Positions 50,346-60,319 are shown, counted from the stretch's first letter. The stretch: 64,000 bases of DNA from Paenibacillus endophyticus (GCF_014192395.1 NZ_JACHXW010000022.1:62001-126000); one strand, 5' to 3'. Numbers and translations are program-made. The notes: generated from the sequence alone by a model not told the origin.

Positions 50346-53300
50346 ATGACTGATAAAATGAAAAGGTTTGTAAGGAGGTGGACATGTCTTGTTATTGTCT
50401 GTTCAATGATATCGTCCATTTGGTTCTACTCGCCCGCATCGGCGAGTACTCCCGAGGTGACGAACGATGCTCAAGAAATCGCCGAAATGAGATTGATGAA
50501 AGAGCGGATAGTAGCCTTCTACATCTCAAGAGATATCATAAACGACGGAACGAACGGTCGGGTAGAATGGACCTTCAAGTCACAGGCTGGCACTTACTTG
50601 TTGAGTCAAAACGCTAATGGGAGCTGGGGGGATGTCGATTACGCGAATACAAGCTCCAGCGCCAATGGAAGAGCTTGGTCGCCATACCTTGCTTTAGATC
50701 GGATGCAATCGATGGCTCAGGCGTTCGCAGACCCGAGTAGTCCATACTATCGTAGCGAAACCATGATAGCTGGTATTCAAAAAGCGCTGGACTACTGGTT
50801 TACGGTAAAGCCGACTTCAACCAACTGGTGGGAGACCGGCATCGGCAAACAACTAAGATTGGAGAAAATCGCGATTTTGTGCGAAGGCTATTTAACTGAA
50901 ACGCAATCTTCCAATATTATAGCCACGTTAGACAGCGAGCCGAACACTATCGATGGCGCCAACTCGTCCTGGTACAATCAAAATTATATGTTCCGCGGCT
51001 TATTGCTGGAAGATGCCCAGATCGTTCGGAAGGCAGTGAATGCGTTTAATGTGCTGTCGAACGTGACGACGACCGTGACGGGAATCCAGTCGGACATGTC
51101 TTTCTTCATGCATGGCAAAACGAATTATACGACGGGCTATGGAAGAAGCTTTGCCAGAGATATGTCCTTTTGGGCGTACGTTACCTCGGGTACCATCTTT
51201 TCTTACAGCAAGGTTGCGATCGATTCGTTATCATCCTACTTATTGGACGGCACCAGGTATCTCGTGAGGGGAGATGTTGCCGATCTGGGCATGGGGATGA
51301 ATGGACCCGATTGGCCGGATTATGAAAGCGCGGCATTAACCTTCTATGAAGATCCGTTGCAGTGGATGCTAGCGGCCAACCCGGCGAGGGCGGCGGAGTT
51401 TGCGAGTTTCCTGAACAATATTCGCCAAGTTGGCACAAGCACGAGCAACGGACAGGACGCCAACAATATGACGCAATGGCAGACGCTGGTATCCTCCCAT
51501 ATGCGCAATGACTATGGAATTACGGTCAAAATGTCTTCGAGCACGGTCAAAGGCGGCGAATGGAGAACGATTCATCCGAGCGGATATAATCTGTTGTACT
51601 GGACGCCGCAAGGAGCCACTGCCATACAGAGAACTGGCGACGAATACAGACCCATCTACCCGCTGATGGACTGGGCTCATGTTCCAGGAACGACGGCCCC
51701 GTACGCGCTCACGAAAGACGGGAATTTCAACAACCCCAAAACATTCGTAGGAGGCGTGTCCGATGAGCGTTATGGCGCCACTGCGTTTGATTTCAACAAG
51801 CTGAGTACAAGCGGGAAGAAAGGCTATTTCTTCTTCGATAATGAAATGGTGGCGCTTGGCGCGGGAATCACTTCGACGAATGCCGCTTCCATACACACGA
51901 CATTGAATCAAAGCCAAGCGGTTGGAGAAGTTCTCGTAGACGGCAATCCGCTCGCGGATGGACTGATGAAAACGAACGGCCGTTGGGCTTATAACGATAA
52001 TATCGGCTACGTATTCCCGAATCCAACGGATTTTAAGGTGCAAAGGGAGACGAAGACCGGGAAATGGAGCGACGTCATCACGGGAAGCTCTACGGCACCG
52101 ATTACTCAATCGATTTTTTCGGTTTGGCTCGACCATGGCGTGAAACCAACAAACGCCTCCTACCAATACATCGTATTGCCGAACAAAACCTCCGAAGAGG
52201 TCAGCAGCTACGCGAGCGACAACCCGATCCGTATTCTTTCGAATACACCATCGGTTCAGGCTGTTCGGCATAATACGCTGGGCATTGCGGAAATGCTTTT
52301 CTATAAAGCCGGAACAGTGACGGTGAGAGACGGTTTTACCGTCAAAGTAGATCAACCCGCGATGGTTATCGTTGACGAATCCGTATCTCCTGTCCGTATT
52401 TCGGTGTCCAATCCCGAAACGCCAGGTATTATCGTGAACGTGACATTGAATCGCAACGGGGAAACATCCACTACAAGCTACAAGCTTGGCAAAGATACGT
52501 TCACAGGCCGAAGCGTCACTTTGAACGAGAACGTCTCCATCGACGATAGAGAGTTCGATCTCGCTTACGATAAAGGAGCGGCCGCTTCATCCAGCAAGAA
52601 TAACCATGCTTCCTCGTATGCTACAGATATTTATAGAACTTCGTATTGGAGTTCGAATCATTCGGACAATGAGTGGATAAACGTTGATTTGCAAGATCAA
52701 TATGTGATCAATAGAGTTAGGCTGAATTGGGAGAACGCGTACGGGAAAAGTTATAAAATTCAAGTATCGGACGATGCTGTCGTCTGGGAGGACGTTTACT
52801 CGACGACGATGGGTGACGGAGGAACCGACCAGATATCCTTCCATTCGGTCAGTGCCAGGTACGTTCGGATGCAGGGTGTTCAGCAGGGTACCGGGAACGG
52901 TTACTCGCTTTACGAGTTTAAAGTGTATGAAGCTTTATCGCCCAATCTTGCGGAAGGCAAGCCAATCGTGGCAAGCTCGTTCAAAGCCGCGGACGTGGCG
53001 CCCGATAATGCTGTCGATGGCATTGTGAATACCAGATGGGGATCTAATTACTCCGATTCGCAGTGGGCATACGTCGATCTGGGCTCTAGCCAAACCATTC
53101 AGAAGGTCGTTCTGCGTTGGGAATCGTACGGCAAGGAGTTCCAGATTAGGGTTTCCGAGGACGCGACGAATTGGACTACGGTTTACAGCACGGCGAACGG
53201 AGCGGGCGGAACCGAGAATATCTCCTTCGAACCGGTGAAGGCGAGATACGTTCAAATGGATGGCATCAAGAGAGGGACCGCATACGGTTACTCGCTTTGG

Positions 53301-55544
53301 GAATTCGAAGTGTATGAATCTCTATCGCCAAACCTTGCGGATGGCGTGCCGGCAGTAGCAAGCTCGGTCAGAGCCTCGGACGTGGCTCCCAGTAATGCTG
53401 TCGATAGCATACTGAGTACCCGATGGGGATCTAACTATTCCGATTCGGAGTGGATCTACGTCGATCTCGGCTATAGCAAACCTATCCAGAAGGTAGATCT
53501 CCATTGGGAAAGCGCGTACGGCAAGGAGTACCAAATTCAGGTTTCCGACGACACGACGAATTGGACTACGGTATACAGTACCACAACCGGAGCAGGCGGT
53601 ATTGATAAAATCTCCTTCGAACCAGTGAAGGCAAGATACGTCAAGATGAATGGCACAAAAAGAGCGTCCACATACGGCTACTCGCTCTGGGAGTTTAAAG
53701 TGTACGGTATCGAAAAGGCACAAAAGGTTCCCACTCGGATCGAGCTTCTAGCAACGCCGTCTATCGTGACGGTTGGAGGCGAAGTAACAGTTTCGGGATC
53801 TGTCTACGACAGCGGGGATCTGCCGTTATCCGGCGTAGAGGTCGAGGTCGCGGCTTCGTGGGACAGCACCGAAACTGCTAAGGCAGTAACGGACGAGAAT
53901 GGCCAATTCAGCACAGTCTTTACGGCGCCGTCTGCTGCCGGAGACGTGACGTTCGCGGTCGTTCTGCCAGCAAGTCCGTCCTTGAAGGATACGATTACTG
54001 TGTCCGTGAAACCAATTGCACAGGTACCTGCTCGAATCGAACTGCAAGCGACCCCGTCTTCTGTGAAGTTCGGAGACGACGTGACCGTTACGGGAGTCGT
54101 TTATGATAGCGACGGTCTTCCGGTATCCGGTATGGAGGTCGAGATCACGGCAGCATCGGGCAGCATCCAAGACGCGAGTGCGGTAACGGATGTGAACGGC
54201 CGGTTCAGAACGCTCTTTACGGCGCCGTCCACTGCCGGAGAAGTGACGATTACGGCAGCTTTGACCGCGAATCCGTCCGTGAGAGAGACAACAGCCGTTT
54301 ACGTAAACAAGACCGTGCAAGTGCCCGCTCGGATTGAATTCCGGGAGGCGCCGTCTTCCGTTACGTTCGGAGGCAGCATGTCCATTGCGGGAGTTGTCTA
54401 CGATGGCGACGATCTTCCGGTTCCCGGCGTGGAGGTTGAAATTTCGGCTTCGTCAGGCAGCATCGAAAACGCTAATGTCTTAACGAATGTGAACGGTGAG
54501 TTCAACACGGTTTTTACGGCGCCGTCCGCTGCCGGAGAAGTGACGATAACAGCTGTCTTGACCGCGAATCCGATCGTGGTAGATACGGTTACCGTTTCCA
54601 TTATTAAGGCCGTACAAGTGCCCGTTCTAATCGAACTCCAGGCTACGCCGTCTTCTGTGATTGTCGGAAACGACGTGTCCATTACGGGAATTGTTTACGA
54701 CGGCGACAATCTTTCGGTCTCTGGCGTGGAGGTCGAATTTGCGGCTTCGTCAGGCAGCATCGAAACGGCTAAAGCAGTAACGGACGAAAACGGTCGACTT
54801 AGCACAATCTTTACGGCGCCGTCCACTGCCGGAGAAGTGACGATTACAGCCGCCTTGACCGCGAATCCGTCCGTTACGGGGAAAATAAACGTTTCCGCTA
54901 GAGCGCGTTCAAACGAAGACGACGGCGGCAATTCGGGAGGAGAAACACCCGTGACCCCGCCGGTAGATCCCGATGATCCGAATGATGGTCCGGACGTTCC
55001 GGTACCCGGCCATACCTTCGCGGATATTGACGGTCATTGGGCCGAAGCTAATATCTTGGAAGCTGAAAAGAAAGGAATTATTACAGGTTACACGGATGGT
55101 TCGTTCCGGCCTGATCGTACGGTGACGCGCGCTGAATTCGCGGTGATGATGGCAAAAGCACTGAAGCTTCAGAACGAAGAAGCAGTTTTGTCCTTCAAAG
55201 ACGCGGACCGAATCGGGAAGTGGGCTCGGGTACCTGTTGCGCAAGCTGCAAGCTTAGGTATTATCCAGGGCGACAAGGACGGCAACTTCCGTCCGGATTC
55301 GGCCATGACAAGATCAGAAATGGCCGTAATGCTGGCGAGAGCATTAAACTTAGTATCTGAAACCGATTCCGCCGGATTCGCTGATGATCGCGACATTCCA
55401 GACTGGGCCGTCGGGGCGGCAGCCGAGATGAAAAAGCTGGGGATTATGCAGGGGAAGGGCGGCAACGGCTTCTTCCCGAATAATGTCGCGACGAGGGCGG
55501 AAACGGTCACGGTTCTGCTCCGGATGCTTGCAACCAAGGATTAG
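50346..55544 (+). CDS. SLH-anchored polysaccharide lyase family 8 with discoidin and Ig modules
   Basis: 1732 residues from ATG 50346 (AAGGAG nine bases upstream). A signal peptide ends near SPASAS. The PL8 catalytic region (about 40-720) contains DMSFFMHGKTNYTTGYG, matching the family's His/Tyr site (His256, Tyr265), plus an upstream NQNYM segment for the catalytic Asn. Then come three F5/8 discoidin-type sugar-binding domains (about 737-865, 866-992, 995-1122), four Big_1-like Ig repeats (about 1130-1518, each with a TFTAPS/VFTAPS-like motif), a Pro/Asp-rich linker and three SLH domains (about 1555-1732) that hold it on the cell wall. PL8 cleaves uronate-containing polymers (hyaluronate, chondroitin, xanthan). 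Substrate not deducible directly. Confidence 0.92.
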   Translation: MTDKMKRFVRRWTCLVIVCSMISSIWFYSPASASTPEVTNDAQEIAEMRLMKERIVAFYISRDIINDGTNGRVEWTFKSQAGTYLLSQNANGSWGDVDYANTSSSANGRAWSPYLALDRMQSMAQAFADPSSPYYRSETMIAGIQKALDYWFTVKPTSTNWWETGIGKQLRLEKIAILCEGYLTETQSSNIIATLDSEPNTIDGANSSWYNQNYMFRGLLLEDAQIVRKAVNAFNVLSNVTTTVTGIQSDMSFFMHGKTNYTTGYGRSFARDMSFWAYVTSGTIFSYSKVAIDSLSSYLLDGTRYLVRGDVADLGMGMNGPDWPDYESAALTFYEDPLQWMLAANPARAAEFASFLNNIRQVGTSTSNGQDANNMTQWQTLVSSHMRNDYGITVKMSSSTVKGGEWRTIHPSGYNLLYWTPQGATAIQRTGDEYRPIYPLMDWAHVPGTTAPYALTKDGNFNNPKTFVGGVSDERYGATAFDFNKLSTSGKKGYFFFDNEMVALGAGITSTNAASIHTTLNQSQAVGEVLVDGNPLADGLMKTNGRWAYNDNIGYVFPNPTDFKVQRETKTGKWSDVITGSSTAPITQSIFSVWLDHGVKPTNASYQYIVLPNKTSEEVSSYASDNPIRILSNTPSVQAVRHNTLGIAEMLFYKAGTVTVRDGFTVKVDQPAMVIVDESVSPVRISVSNPETPGIIVNVTLNRNGETSTTSYKLGKDTFTGRSVTLNENVSIDDREFDLAYDKGAAASSSKNNHASSYATDIYRTSYWSSNHSDNEWINVDLQDQYVINRVRLNWENAYGKSYKIQVSDDAVVWEDVYSTTMGDGGTDQISFHSVSARYVRMQGVQQGTGNGYSLYEFKVYEALSPNLAEGKPIVASSFKAADVAPDNAVDGIVNTRWGSNYSDSQWAYVDLGSSQTIQKVVLRWESYGKEFQIRVSEDATNWTTVYSTANGAGGTENISFEPVKARYVQMDGIKRGTAYGYSLWEFEVYESLSPNLADGVPAVASSVRASDVAPSNAVDSILSTRWGSNYSDSEWIYVDLGYSKPIQKVDLHWESAYGKEYQIQVSDDTTNWTTVYSTTTGAGGIDKISFEPVKARYVKMNGTKRASTYGYSLWEFKVYGIEKAQKVPTRIELLATPSIVTVGGEVTVSGSVYDSGDLPLSGVEVEVAASWDSTETAKAVTDENGQFSTVFTAPSAAGDVTFAVVLPASPSLKDTITVSVKPIAQVPARIELQATPSSVKFGDDVTVTGVVYDSDGLPVSGMEVEITAASGSIQDASAVTDVNGRFRTLFTAPSTAGEVTITAALTANPSVRETTAVYVNKTVQVPARIEFREAPSSVTFGGSMSIAGVVYDGDDLPVPGVEVEISASSGSIENANVLTNVNGEFNTVFTAPSAAGEVTITAVLTANPIVVDTVTVSIIKAVQVPVLIELQATPSSVIVGNDVSITGIVYDGDNLSVSGVEVEFAASSGSIETAKAVTDENGRLSTIFTAPSTAGEVTITAALTANPSVTGKINVSARARSNEDDGGNSGGETPVTPPVDPDDPNDGPDVPVPGHTFADIDGHWAEANILEAEKKGIITGYTDGSFRPDRTVTRAEFAVMMAKALKLQNEEAVLSFKDADRIGKWARVPVAQAASLGIIQGDKDGNFRPDSAMTRSEMAVMLARALNLVSETDSAGFADDRDIPDWAVGAAAEMKKLGIMQGKGGNGFFPNNVATRAETVTVLLRMLATKD

Positions 55545-55706
55545 GAATAATAGGCAAAACAAATTCGGACGGGAGAACCCGCTTGAAGGAAATTGAAGTG
55601 ATAAGGAGGAGGACGGAGAGACCGGCACTGTGATGTGAGAAAATGGATCGGAAGAATCCATGCCGACCTCGTAAATCCAAAGTTAATCGATTATTTGAGT
55701 TTTTCC

Positions 55707-55752
55707 AACCCCCTTTCTTCGACGTTTTTAAACGGAGAAGGGGGGTTTTTGT
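55707..55752 (+). terminator. Terminator of the PL8 operon
   Basis: AACCCCCTTTCT and GAGAAGGGGGGTT form a long, slightly mismatched stem followed by five T, about 160 bases downstream of the lyase stop. No gene is seen between. Confidence 0.85.
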
Positions 55753-55881
55753 CTATAAGGAAGTGCCGATGGCTACATTGGAGAGTCGCGGCTTCCGAAG
55801 TCTGTATATCATTCAATAATGATACGTTAGGGCCAAGACGTTGGAGAAAATCTAAATGTTAGATGATACGCTCAATAACTT

Positions 55882-56268
55882 CTACCCCTCTAATCTTTCC
55901 ACGTCATCATCATGTAAAGCTGCTCGACGCTTAAGGAGTTCATATGTCTCATACCACTCGTCAGGGTATCTTGTCCTTTGAATTCGCTTATTCAGCTCTC
56001 CAAGGGCATGCTCTATTCTATTTCTAAATTGTTTCCATACCATTTTAGCTTTGTAATAGTCACCGTTATTACGATTAGCATTCACTACGTCATAACAGAG
56101 CTTATCTTTTCTGGAAATCTCCATACTGATTTCATCGACTTTAAATAGGATTTCTTTTTTAAGTTTGGCGTCATTCTCCATAGTTGCGATCATTTCTGCC
56201 ATAATAGAAAGTATATTGTGATTATTATGAACGGAGTGTTTGATACGATCAGCGAGTTGGATTGTCAT
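55882..56268 (-). CDS. Small helical hypothetical protein
   Basis: 128 residues from the ATG at 56268, preceded by AGGAGGGGAAAATCT; the open frame extends to 56319 without a ribosome-binding site. Start MTIQLADRIKHSVHNNHNIL. Highly charged and helical throughout, with many Lys, Arg, Glu and Asn, no membrane segment and no cysteine pattern. I do not recognise a family. Base composition is AT-rich, in line with the accessory character of the right-hand end. Confidence 0.65.
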   Translation of the reverse strand: MTIQLADRIKHSVHNNHNILSIMAEMIATMENDAKLKKEILFKVDEISMEISRKDKLCYDVVNANRNNGDYYKAKMVWKQFRNRIEHALGELNKRIQRTRYPDEWYETYELLKRRAALHDDDVERLEG

Positions 56269-56580
56269 AGATTTTCCCCTCCTAGTAACGGGAATAGTTT
56301 TATATGGCGCTGTTACCATTCTCGTTATATATAATACTGTTCGTTAGAAGGGGCTTTTTTTAGTCACTAAGCAAATGATAAAGAATTAATAATTTCTGGA
56401 TTTCGTTGTGCAACTCAAATAAGGGCAGGTTTGCATAGGAGATATAGGGAAAAACCTCAAATTGGGAGAAGTATAACGATTAGTTAAAATGGAGCATCTG
56501 ATTTGCGGAGGTTTTATATGTCTATTATAGTCGAGGCTTACGCCGACGAAGCTTGCGCAAATAAAACCTAACGCAAACAA

Positions 56581-56624
56581 AAAAAACAGCGAACGCCTCG
56601 CAAAGCGCCTCGCTGTTTTTTTGT
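56581..56624 (-). terminator. Bidirectional terminator after the Dabb gene
   Basis: AACAGCGA pairs with TCGCTGTT around a GC-rich interior, flanked by A-runs on the left and T-runs on the right, so it works on either strand. It overlaps the end of the minus-strand Dabb gene. Confidence 0.8.
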
Positions 56625-56917
56625 TACACTTCGATATTGGCCGCGATGCTATCTTCCCGTCCATACTCGCGGATGAGTGCTGCTACCGCTTGATGATGCG
56701 GATTCGGGCCGTAAGCCTCCAGCGCAGCGTTGTCTTCGAATCGGACGCGAAGCACGAGTTGGTAGCCCTTGTTATTGTCCGAGAAATTAATTCCTGCATT
56801 TACTTCAATGACACCAGACAAGTGCTGCTTCAGTGCCTGAAATCGCTCCACGATTTCCTGCAGCTGTGCGCGGGTCGTTTGATCACCGAATTTCACGAGA
56901 ATAATGCGATCGATCAT
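56624..56917 (-). CDS. Dabb (stress-responsive alpha/beta barrel) family protein
   Basis: 97 residues, the standard size of a single dimeric alpha/beta-barrel domain. Starts MIDRIILVKFGDQTTRAQLQ, with the family's central RVRFEDNAALEAYGPNPHHQ and conserved His. GAGGAAAGAGGG precedes the ATG. Members occur in stress responses and in polyketide and aromatic metabolism, but most bacterial ones have no known function. Monocistronic. Confidence 0.88.
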   Translation of the reverse strand: MIDRIILVKFGDQTTRAQLQEIVERFQALKQHLSGVIEVNAGINFSDNNKGYQLVLRVRFEDNAALEAYGPNPHHQAVAALIREYGREDSIAANIEV

Positions 56918-57093
56918 GTAAAGATCCCTCTTTCCTCAACATCTATAACTTTAAGCAATATAGCATGAAACAGGCGAGCTTTTCCAGTACTTCGTGATTA
57001 CTCAACATCTTGTTGCGCCTTAATTCAGATAATACAAATAGGTACCTAATCGGGTCATTCGTCTTGAATCTTGTAAATGTTTCTCTGCCGTTA

Positions 57094-57993
57094 CTATGAT
57101 ACAGGAAGGTTCCGGGCCTCAACTCCTCGATTCCGTGCAGTCCAAATTAGCATAGGTATGGAAATCAGAAGACTGACCGCAACCGGTACAATAGAGCCCT
57201 CAAGTCCAAAATCGCCACCTGTGAGAAGTGCGGCACCGTTCACTTTCACAGTAAATAGACCGGCAGCAGAGTGTCCCGAAACAGGAATCCCAAGCAAGCC
57301 TTCAATGGCATTCCAAGCAAAATGCAGTCCAATGGCAAACCACAAGTTCCGCCGCCACAAGAAGGCGGCTCCGAGCAGAACACCTGCTTCCAGAGCTATG
57401 GCGAACGCGCTGTATAAGGTTGCTCCTGTATTTCCAAGATGGGCAACTCCAAAGAATAGAGAGGTCACAGCGAGTGCGAGCGGTTTCCCCCCCAATTTAT
57501 CAATGGCTTGAAACATAAGTCCACGAAAGATAAGCTCCTCAACAATGGCTGCTCCTAAAGCTGCTTCAATGGAGGTTATTAGAACAGAACTCGAATCCGC
57601 AGAACTTGCCCATTGAAAGGAATAACCTCCCAAAGCCATAATAATAAAAGCGGACCCTGTGATAAAGATTGTCCCGGTTAGTATGCCAAGGACAGTTTCA
57701 ATCCCTGCGCGCTGACTAGATATCTCTGGAGTGGACCGCCGGGCAAGGTATGTCAGCGTGAGCTTATAAGCCAAGATGGCCAGAAATCCCATCACCAGTG
57801 TAAAAACAAGGGAAATCAACCCATCTACTTGCTCTGTCAGCCTTCGGAATAACGTATCTATGAGAACTATACCAATAGCCCCCACAATCATCCAGACAAT
57901 TGGAAAGCGCCAAAATGAACTCCGAGCGCTTAAATTCCTGCCATTCTGCCGCTTCTCTTTATTTTCAGATTTTTTTTTCTTCATGTTTTTCAC
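57094..57993 (-). CDS. CPBP family intramembrane metalloprotease (Abi/CAAX-like)
   Basis: 299 residues with about seven to eight membrane helices. CPBP motifs are complete: EELIFRG (E152, E153, R157), FFGVAHLG (H185) and HFAWN (H224, N228). A basic Lys-rich N-terminus is cytosolic. Bacterial CPBP proteases are linked to bacteriocin self-immunity and membrane protein processing, but no peptide gene is visible nearby. The GTG at 57993 has AGAGG five bases upstream; an ATG at 57984 is the alternative. Confidence 0.9.
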   Translation of the reverse strand: MKNMKKKKSENKEKRQNGRNLSARSSFWRFPIVWMIVGAIGIVLIDTLFRRLTEQVDGLISLVFTLVMGFLAILAYKLTLTYLARRSTPEISSQRAGIETVLGILTGTIFITGSAFIIMALGGYSFQWASSADSSSVLITSIEAALGAAIVEELIFRGLMFQAIDKLGGKPLALAVTSLFFGVAHLGNTGATLYSAFAIALEAGVLLGAAFLWRRNLWFAIGLHFAWNAIEGLLGIPVSGHSAAGLFTVKVNGAALLTGGDFGLEGSIVPVAVSLLISIPMLIWTARNRGVEARNLPVS

Positions 57994-58067
57994 CGCTTCC
58001 TCTGTTGTTTGATGTTATGAGTATAGGATGAAAAAGTCATAAAGAGGCAGTGCGCTTTTGTCATCAT

Positions 58068-58604
58068 TTATTCTATGGCTATATTCAAAAAAAGCTGGCA
58101 ACCCTTATAGGTTGCCAGCTTATGTTGCACTTCGATTTCACGGGCAGTGAGCCCGAATTCATTATTTTTCGCAGGGGTGGTATTGTTGATGCTCTTGATC
58201 ATTTTACTCGCCATTTCTTGCGTGATTAATGTCCCTCCCGCCTGAACCACCCGTATGCCTGCGGCCAGGTCTTTGGGATGAAGGGCTTTAAGCAGATATC
58301 CTTCTGCGCCATAGCTTAACGCCGCTAACACATATTCTACTTCCTTATAGGAAGTCAGCATGATGATTTTGGTTGCAGGTATTCGTTCTTTAATCAGGGC
58401 CGTTGCGGCAACGCCGTCCATGACTGGCATATTGATATCCATCAACACAATATCCGGCATGAACTGCTCGCAGCCCTTTACGGCTTCTTCCCCATTTTTG
58501 GCTAAACCGACAATTTCCAAATCCTCTTCCATGGACAGGACGATATGTAAGCTCTCGAGAATTAACTCTTGATCATCAGCAAGCAGCACTTTAATTTTCA
58601 ACAT
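58068..58604 (-). pseudogene. NarL-type response regulator truncated inside its DNA-binding domain
   Basis: 178 residues. The receiver domain is intact (D10, D11, phospho-acceptor D56 in IVLMDINMP, T84, K106). The LuxR-type helix-turn-helix begins normally (FGLTAREIEV, about 149-158) but then switches to HKLATYKGCQLFLNIAIE, encoded by the terminator hairpin, so the two DNA-contacting helices are missing. Full-length family members are about 210 residues. It overlaps the histidine kinase gene by 14 bases. Either a pseudogene or a receiver-only regulator. Confidence 0.85.
58085..58121 (-). terminator. Terminator at the end of the truncated response regulator
   Basis: AAGCTGGCAACC and GGTTGCCAGCTT form a perfect 12-base stem around six bases, followed on the minus strand by a T run. 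Unusually it lies inside the reading frame of the truncated regulator rather than after a stop codon. Confidence 0.88.
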
Positions 58605-59487
58605 GCGGCCTCATTCCCTTCAGCGGGATTTCGCATCTGACTTCGGTTATCACTGGAGTTCCCTCCCCAGATGATAGGTGTAGGCTGCCTCCCAACCGCT
58701 CAACCCGATGTTTCATCGTGGTCAAGCCGAAGCCATAATTTAGCTTGTCGATCGGTTTGCCGTTATTTCGAACGGACAATTGCAGATTGCTCTCAGATAA
58801 TTTAAGCTCTAGATGCAGTTGAGAAGCCTTTCCATGTTTTAGTGCGTTTGTAAAGGATTCCTGGATGACCCGAAGGATCGCTTGCCGTACTTCAAAACGT
58901 ATGGGCCGCTCTGTCGCCGGAAGACTCAAAGTCAGGGCCGTACCCGTGTGCTCCCGGAAACGATCCACAAGGGATTCAACCTGTCGGATCAGGCTTGACT
59001 CCTCTTCTTCCCCCATCTCGTGTACGATGTTTCTCATTTCGTCCAGATTTTTCTCAGCCAATGTTCTTAAGCGAATTAACCGATCTTTGGCCTCGGCAGG
59101 CTTGCTATCCATAAGGGTAATAGAAGCATCAAGGCTCAGAATGAGTGAGATAAAGGAATGCCCTAATGTATCATGAAGCTCCTTGGACATGCGGTTGCGC
59201 TCTTCAAGCAAAGTCATTTTCTCGATCTCTGCCGAGTAGTGAGTTAACAGTTTATTTTGAAGCTCTACATCAGCTACCAGTTTATTTTTCTGATAATACG
59301 CATTGGCTACAAAGCTTGCCCACATGCCGATGAAGCAGAACAGCAGATTGTCTGCTCCGATACTTAGAGTTTGCTCCCAAGATAATCTTAGGTAAAACTG
59401 AAAGGAAAAAGGAATAAAAACAAGTATGGGAATGATCAAAAGGGTTTTCTTAGTCAATAAGTAGCCCATTGTAAGACTCGGCAGCAA
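58591..59487 (-). CDS. Sensor histidine kinase (NarL/DesK type, HisKA_3), N-terminus apparently shortened
   Basis: 298 residues. Two membrane helices (about 16-34 and 44-64), a coiled linker, the HisKA_3 dimerisation helix with phospho-acceptor His105 in LHDTLGHSF, and a HATPase_c domain (N box FTNALKHG, G box YGFGLTTMKHR). The DesK-type relatives usually have four to six membrane helices. Here the open frame reaches a TAG at 59521-59523 with no ATG or ribosome-binding site, only a TTG at 59487, so the gene may have lost its 5' end. Its partner regulator is also truncated, so the pair may be decaying. Confidence 0.8.
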   Translation of the reverse strand: MLPSLTMGYLLTKKTLLIIPILVFIPFSFQFYLRLSWEQTLSIGADNLLFCFIGMWASFVANAYYQKNKLVADVELQNKLLTHYSAEIEKMTLLEERNRMSKELHDTLGHSFISLILSLDASITLMDSKPAEAKDRLIRLRTLAEKNLDEMRNIVHEMGEEEESSLIRQVESLVDRFREHTGTALTLSLPATERPIRFEVRQAILRVIQESFTNALKHGKASQLHLELKLSESNLQLSVRNNGKPIDKLNYGFGLTTMKHRVERLGGSLHLSSGEGTPVITEVRCEIPLKGMRPHVEN

Positions 59488-59653
59488 ATAGTTCGCTTTT
59501 GAAGTCAGATCAGGATGAATCTAAATTCATTATCCTTTTTATGAAGTATTGATTAATCACTCTGCCTATCGCATAAGTAAATGTTTAGAACAGAAGATAG
59601 GCGGTCAACCAACTATTCATAGGGAGTCAACGAAATGAGATTAGGAGGAAAGA

Positions 59654-60310
59654 ATGAAATATTTCACTAAAGAGTTGTATGAAGAAATGCAGATAAGAGG
59701 ATATTTGGTTTTCCCTGAAACGAAGAAAGATTGGGAAGACGACATTGCTTGGCATCTATCGGAGGGTTTGAACTTCGAAGAAATTCGCAGGTGCAATTTG
59801 GAGGATAAAAAAGAACACTTGCTAAAATATCTCCCGGCGTTCTTTCATCCCTATATTCAAGACGGAACGATTAATTCGCAATTTCCTTCAGATGAACTTA
59901 GAAAAATGGCTGACCAATGGAAAATGAAGTATGATGAGCGAACGAAAGCGATCGGGGTTACGTACCGTAACTACTACGAATCCATAAAAGGCTCACTCCC
60001 AGAGTTTGTTATACAATTGATTGATAAATCATTACATGATGCCGAAATAACTTCGATTGAGATCCCTTCGAAGGACATGTTTATCATGACGTTGGATTGC
60101 AGAGGCGGCTATCATTATTTAACAGATGTCAGGCTAACCTTTACGGGAGTAAAGAATGTCCAACCTACAAACTTAAGCGTAGGTAGCGGCTGGCTTTATG
60201 ATGAAGTATACCTTACAGAAACCGGTTTTGAACTTCATGTGCTATTAGATGGTCCATTAATGGAATTCACCATCTCAGCGAAAAACGTTAATATCGAGAT
60301 TATATCGTAA
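59654..60310 (+). CDS. DUF4085-like hypothetical protein
   Basis: 218 residues, soluble, acidic. Start MKYFTKELYEEMQIRGYLVF is characteristic of the DUF4085 group found in Bacillales. An N-terminal helical part (about 1-120) contains a WHLSEGLNFEE segment, and a C-terminal beta-rich part (about 125-218) contains CRGGYHYLTDVRLTF and SGWLYDEVYLTETGFELHVL. AGGAGGAAAGA precedes the ATG. Function unknown; monocistronic and followed by a family B repeat. Confidence 0.75.
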   Translation: MKYFTKELYEEMQIRGYLVFPETKKDWEDDIAWHLSEGLNFEEIRRCNLEDKKEHLLKYLPAFFHPYIQDGTINSQFPSDELRKMADQWKMKYDERTKAIGVTYRNYYESIKGSLPEFVIQLIDKSLHDAEITSIEIPSKDMFIMTLDCRGGYHYLTDVRLTFTGVKNVQPTNLSVGSGWLYDEVYLTETGFELHVLLDGPLMEFTISAKNVNIEIIS

Positions 60311-60319
60311 TTCATGGTT

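Noticed and set aside
51369..52355. 328-codon minus-strand ORF inside the PL8 lyase gene
   Set aside because: Long but fully antisense to the catalytic region of the lyase; Arg/His/Val-rich shadow composition and no family match.
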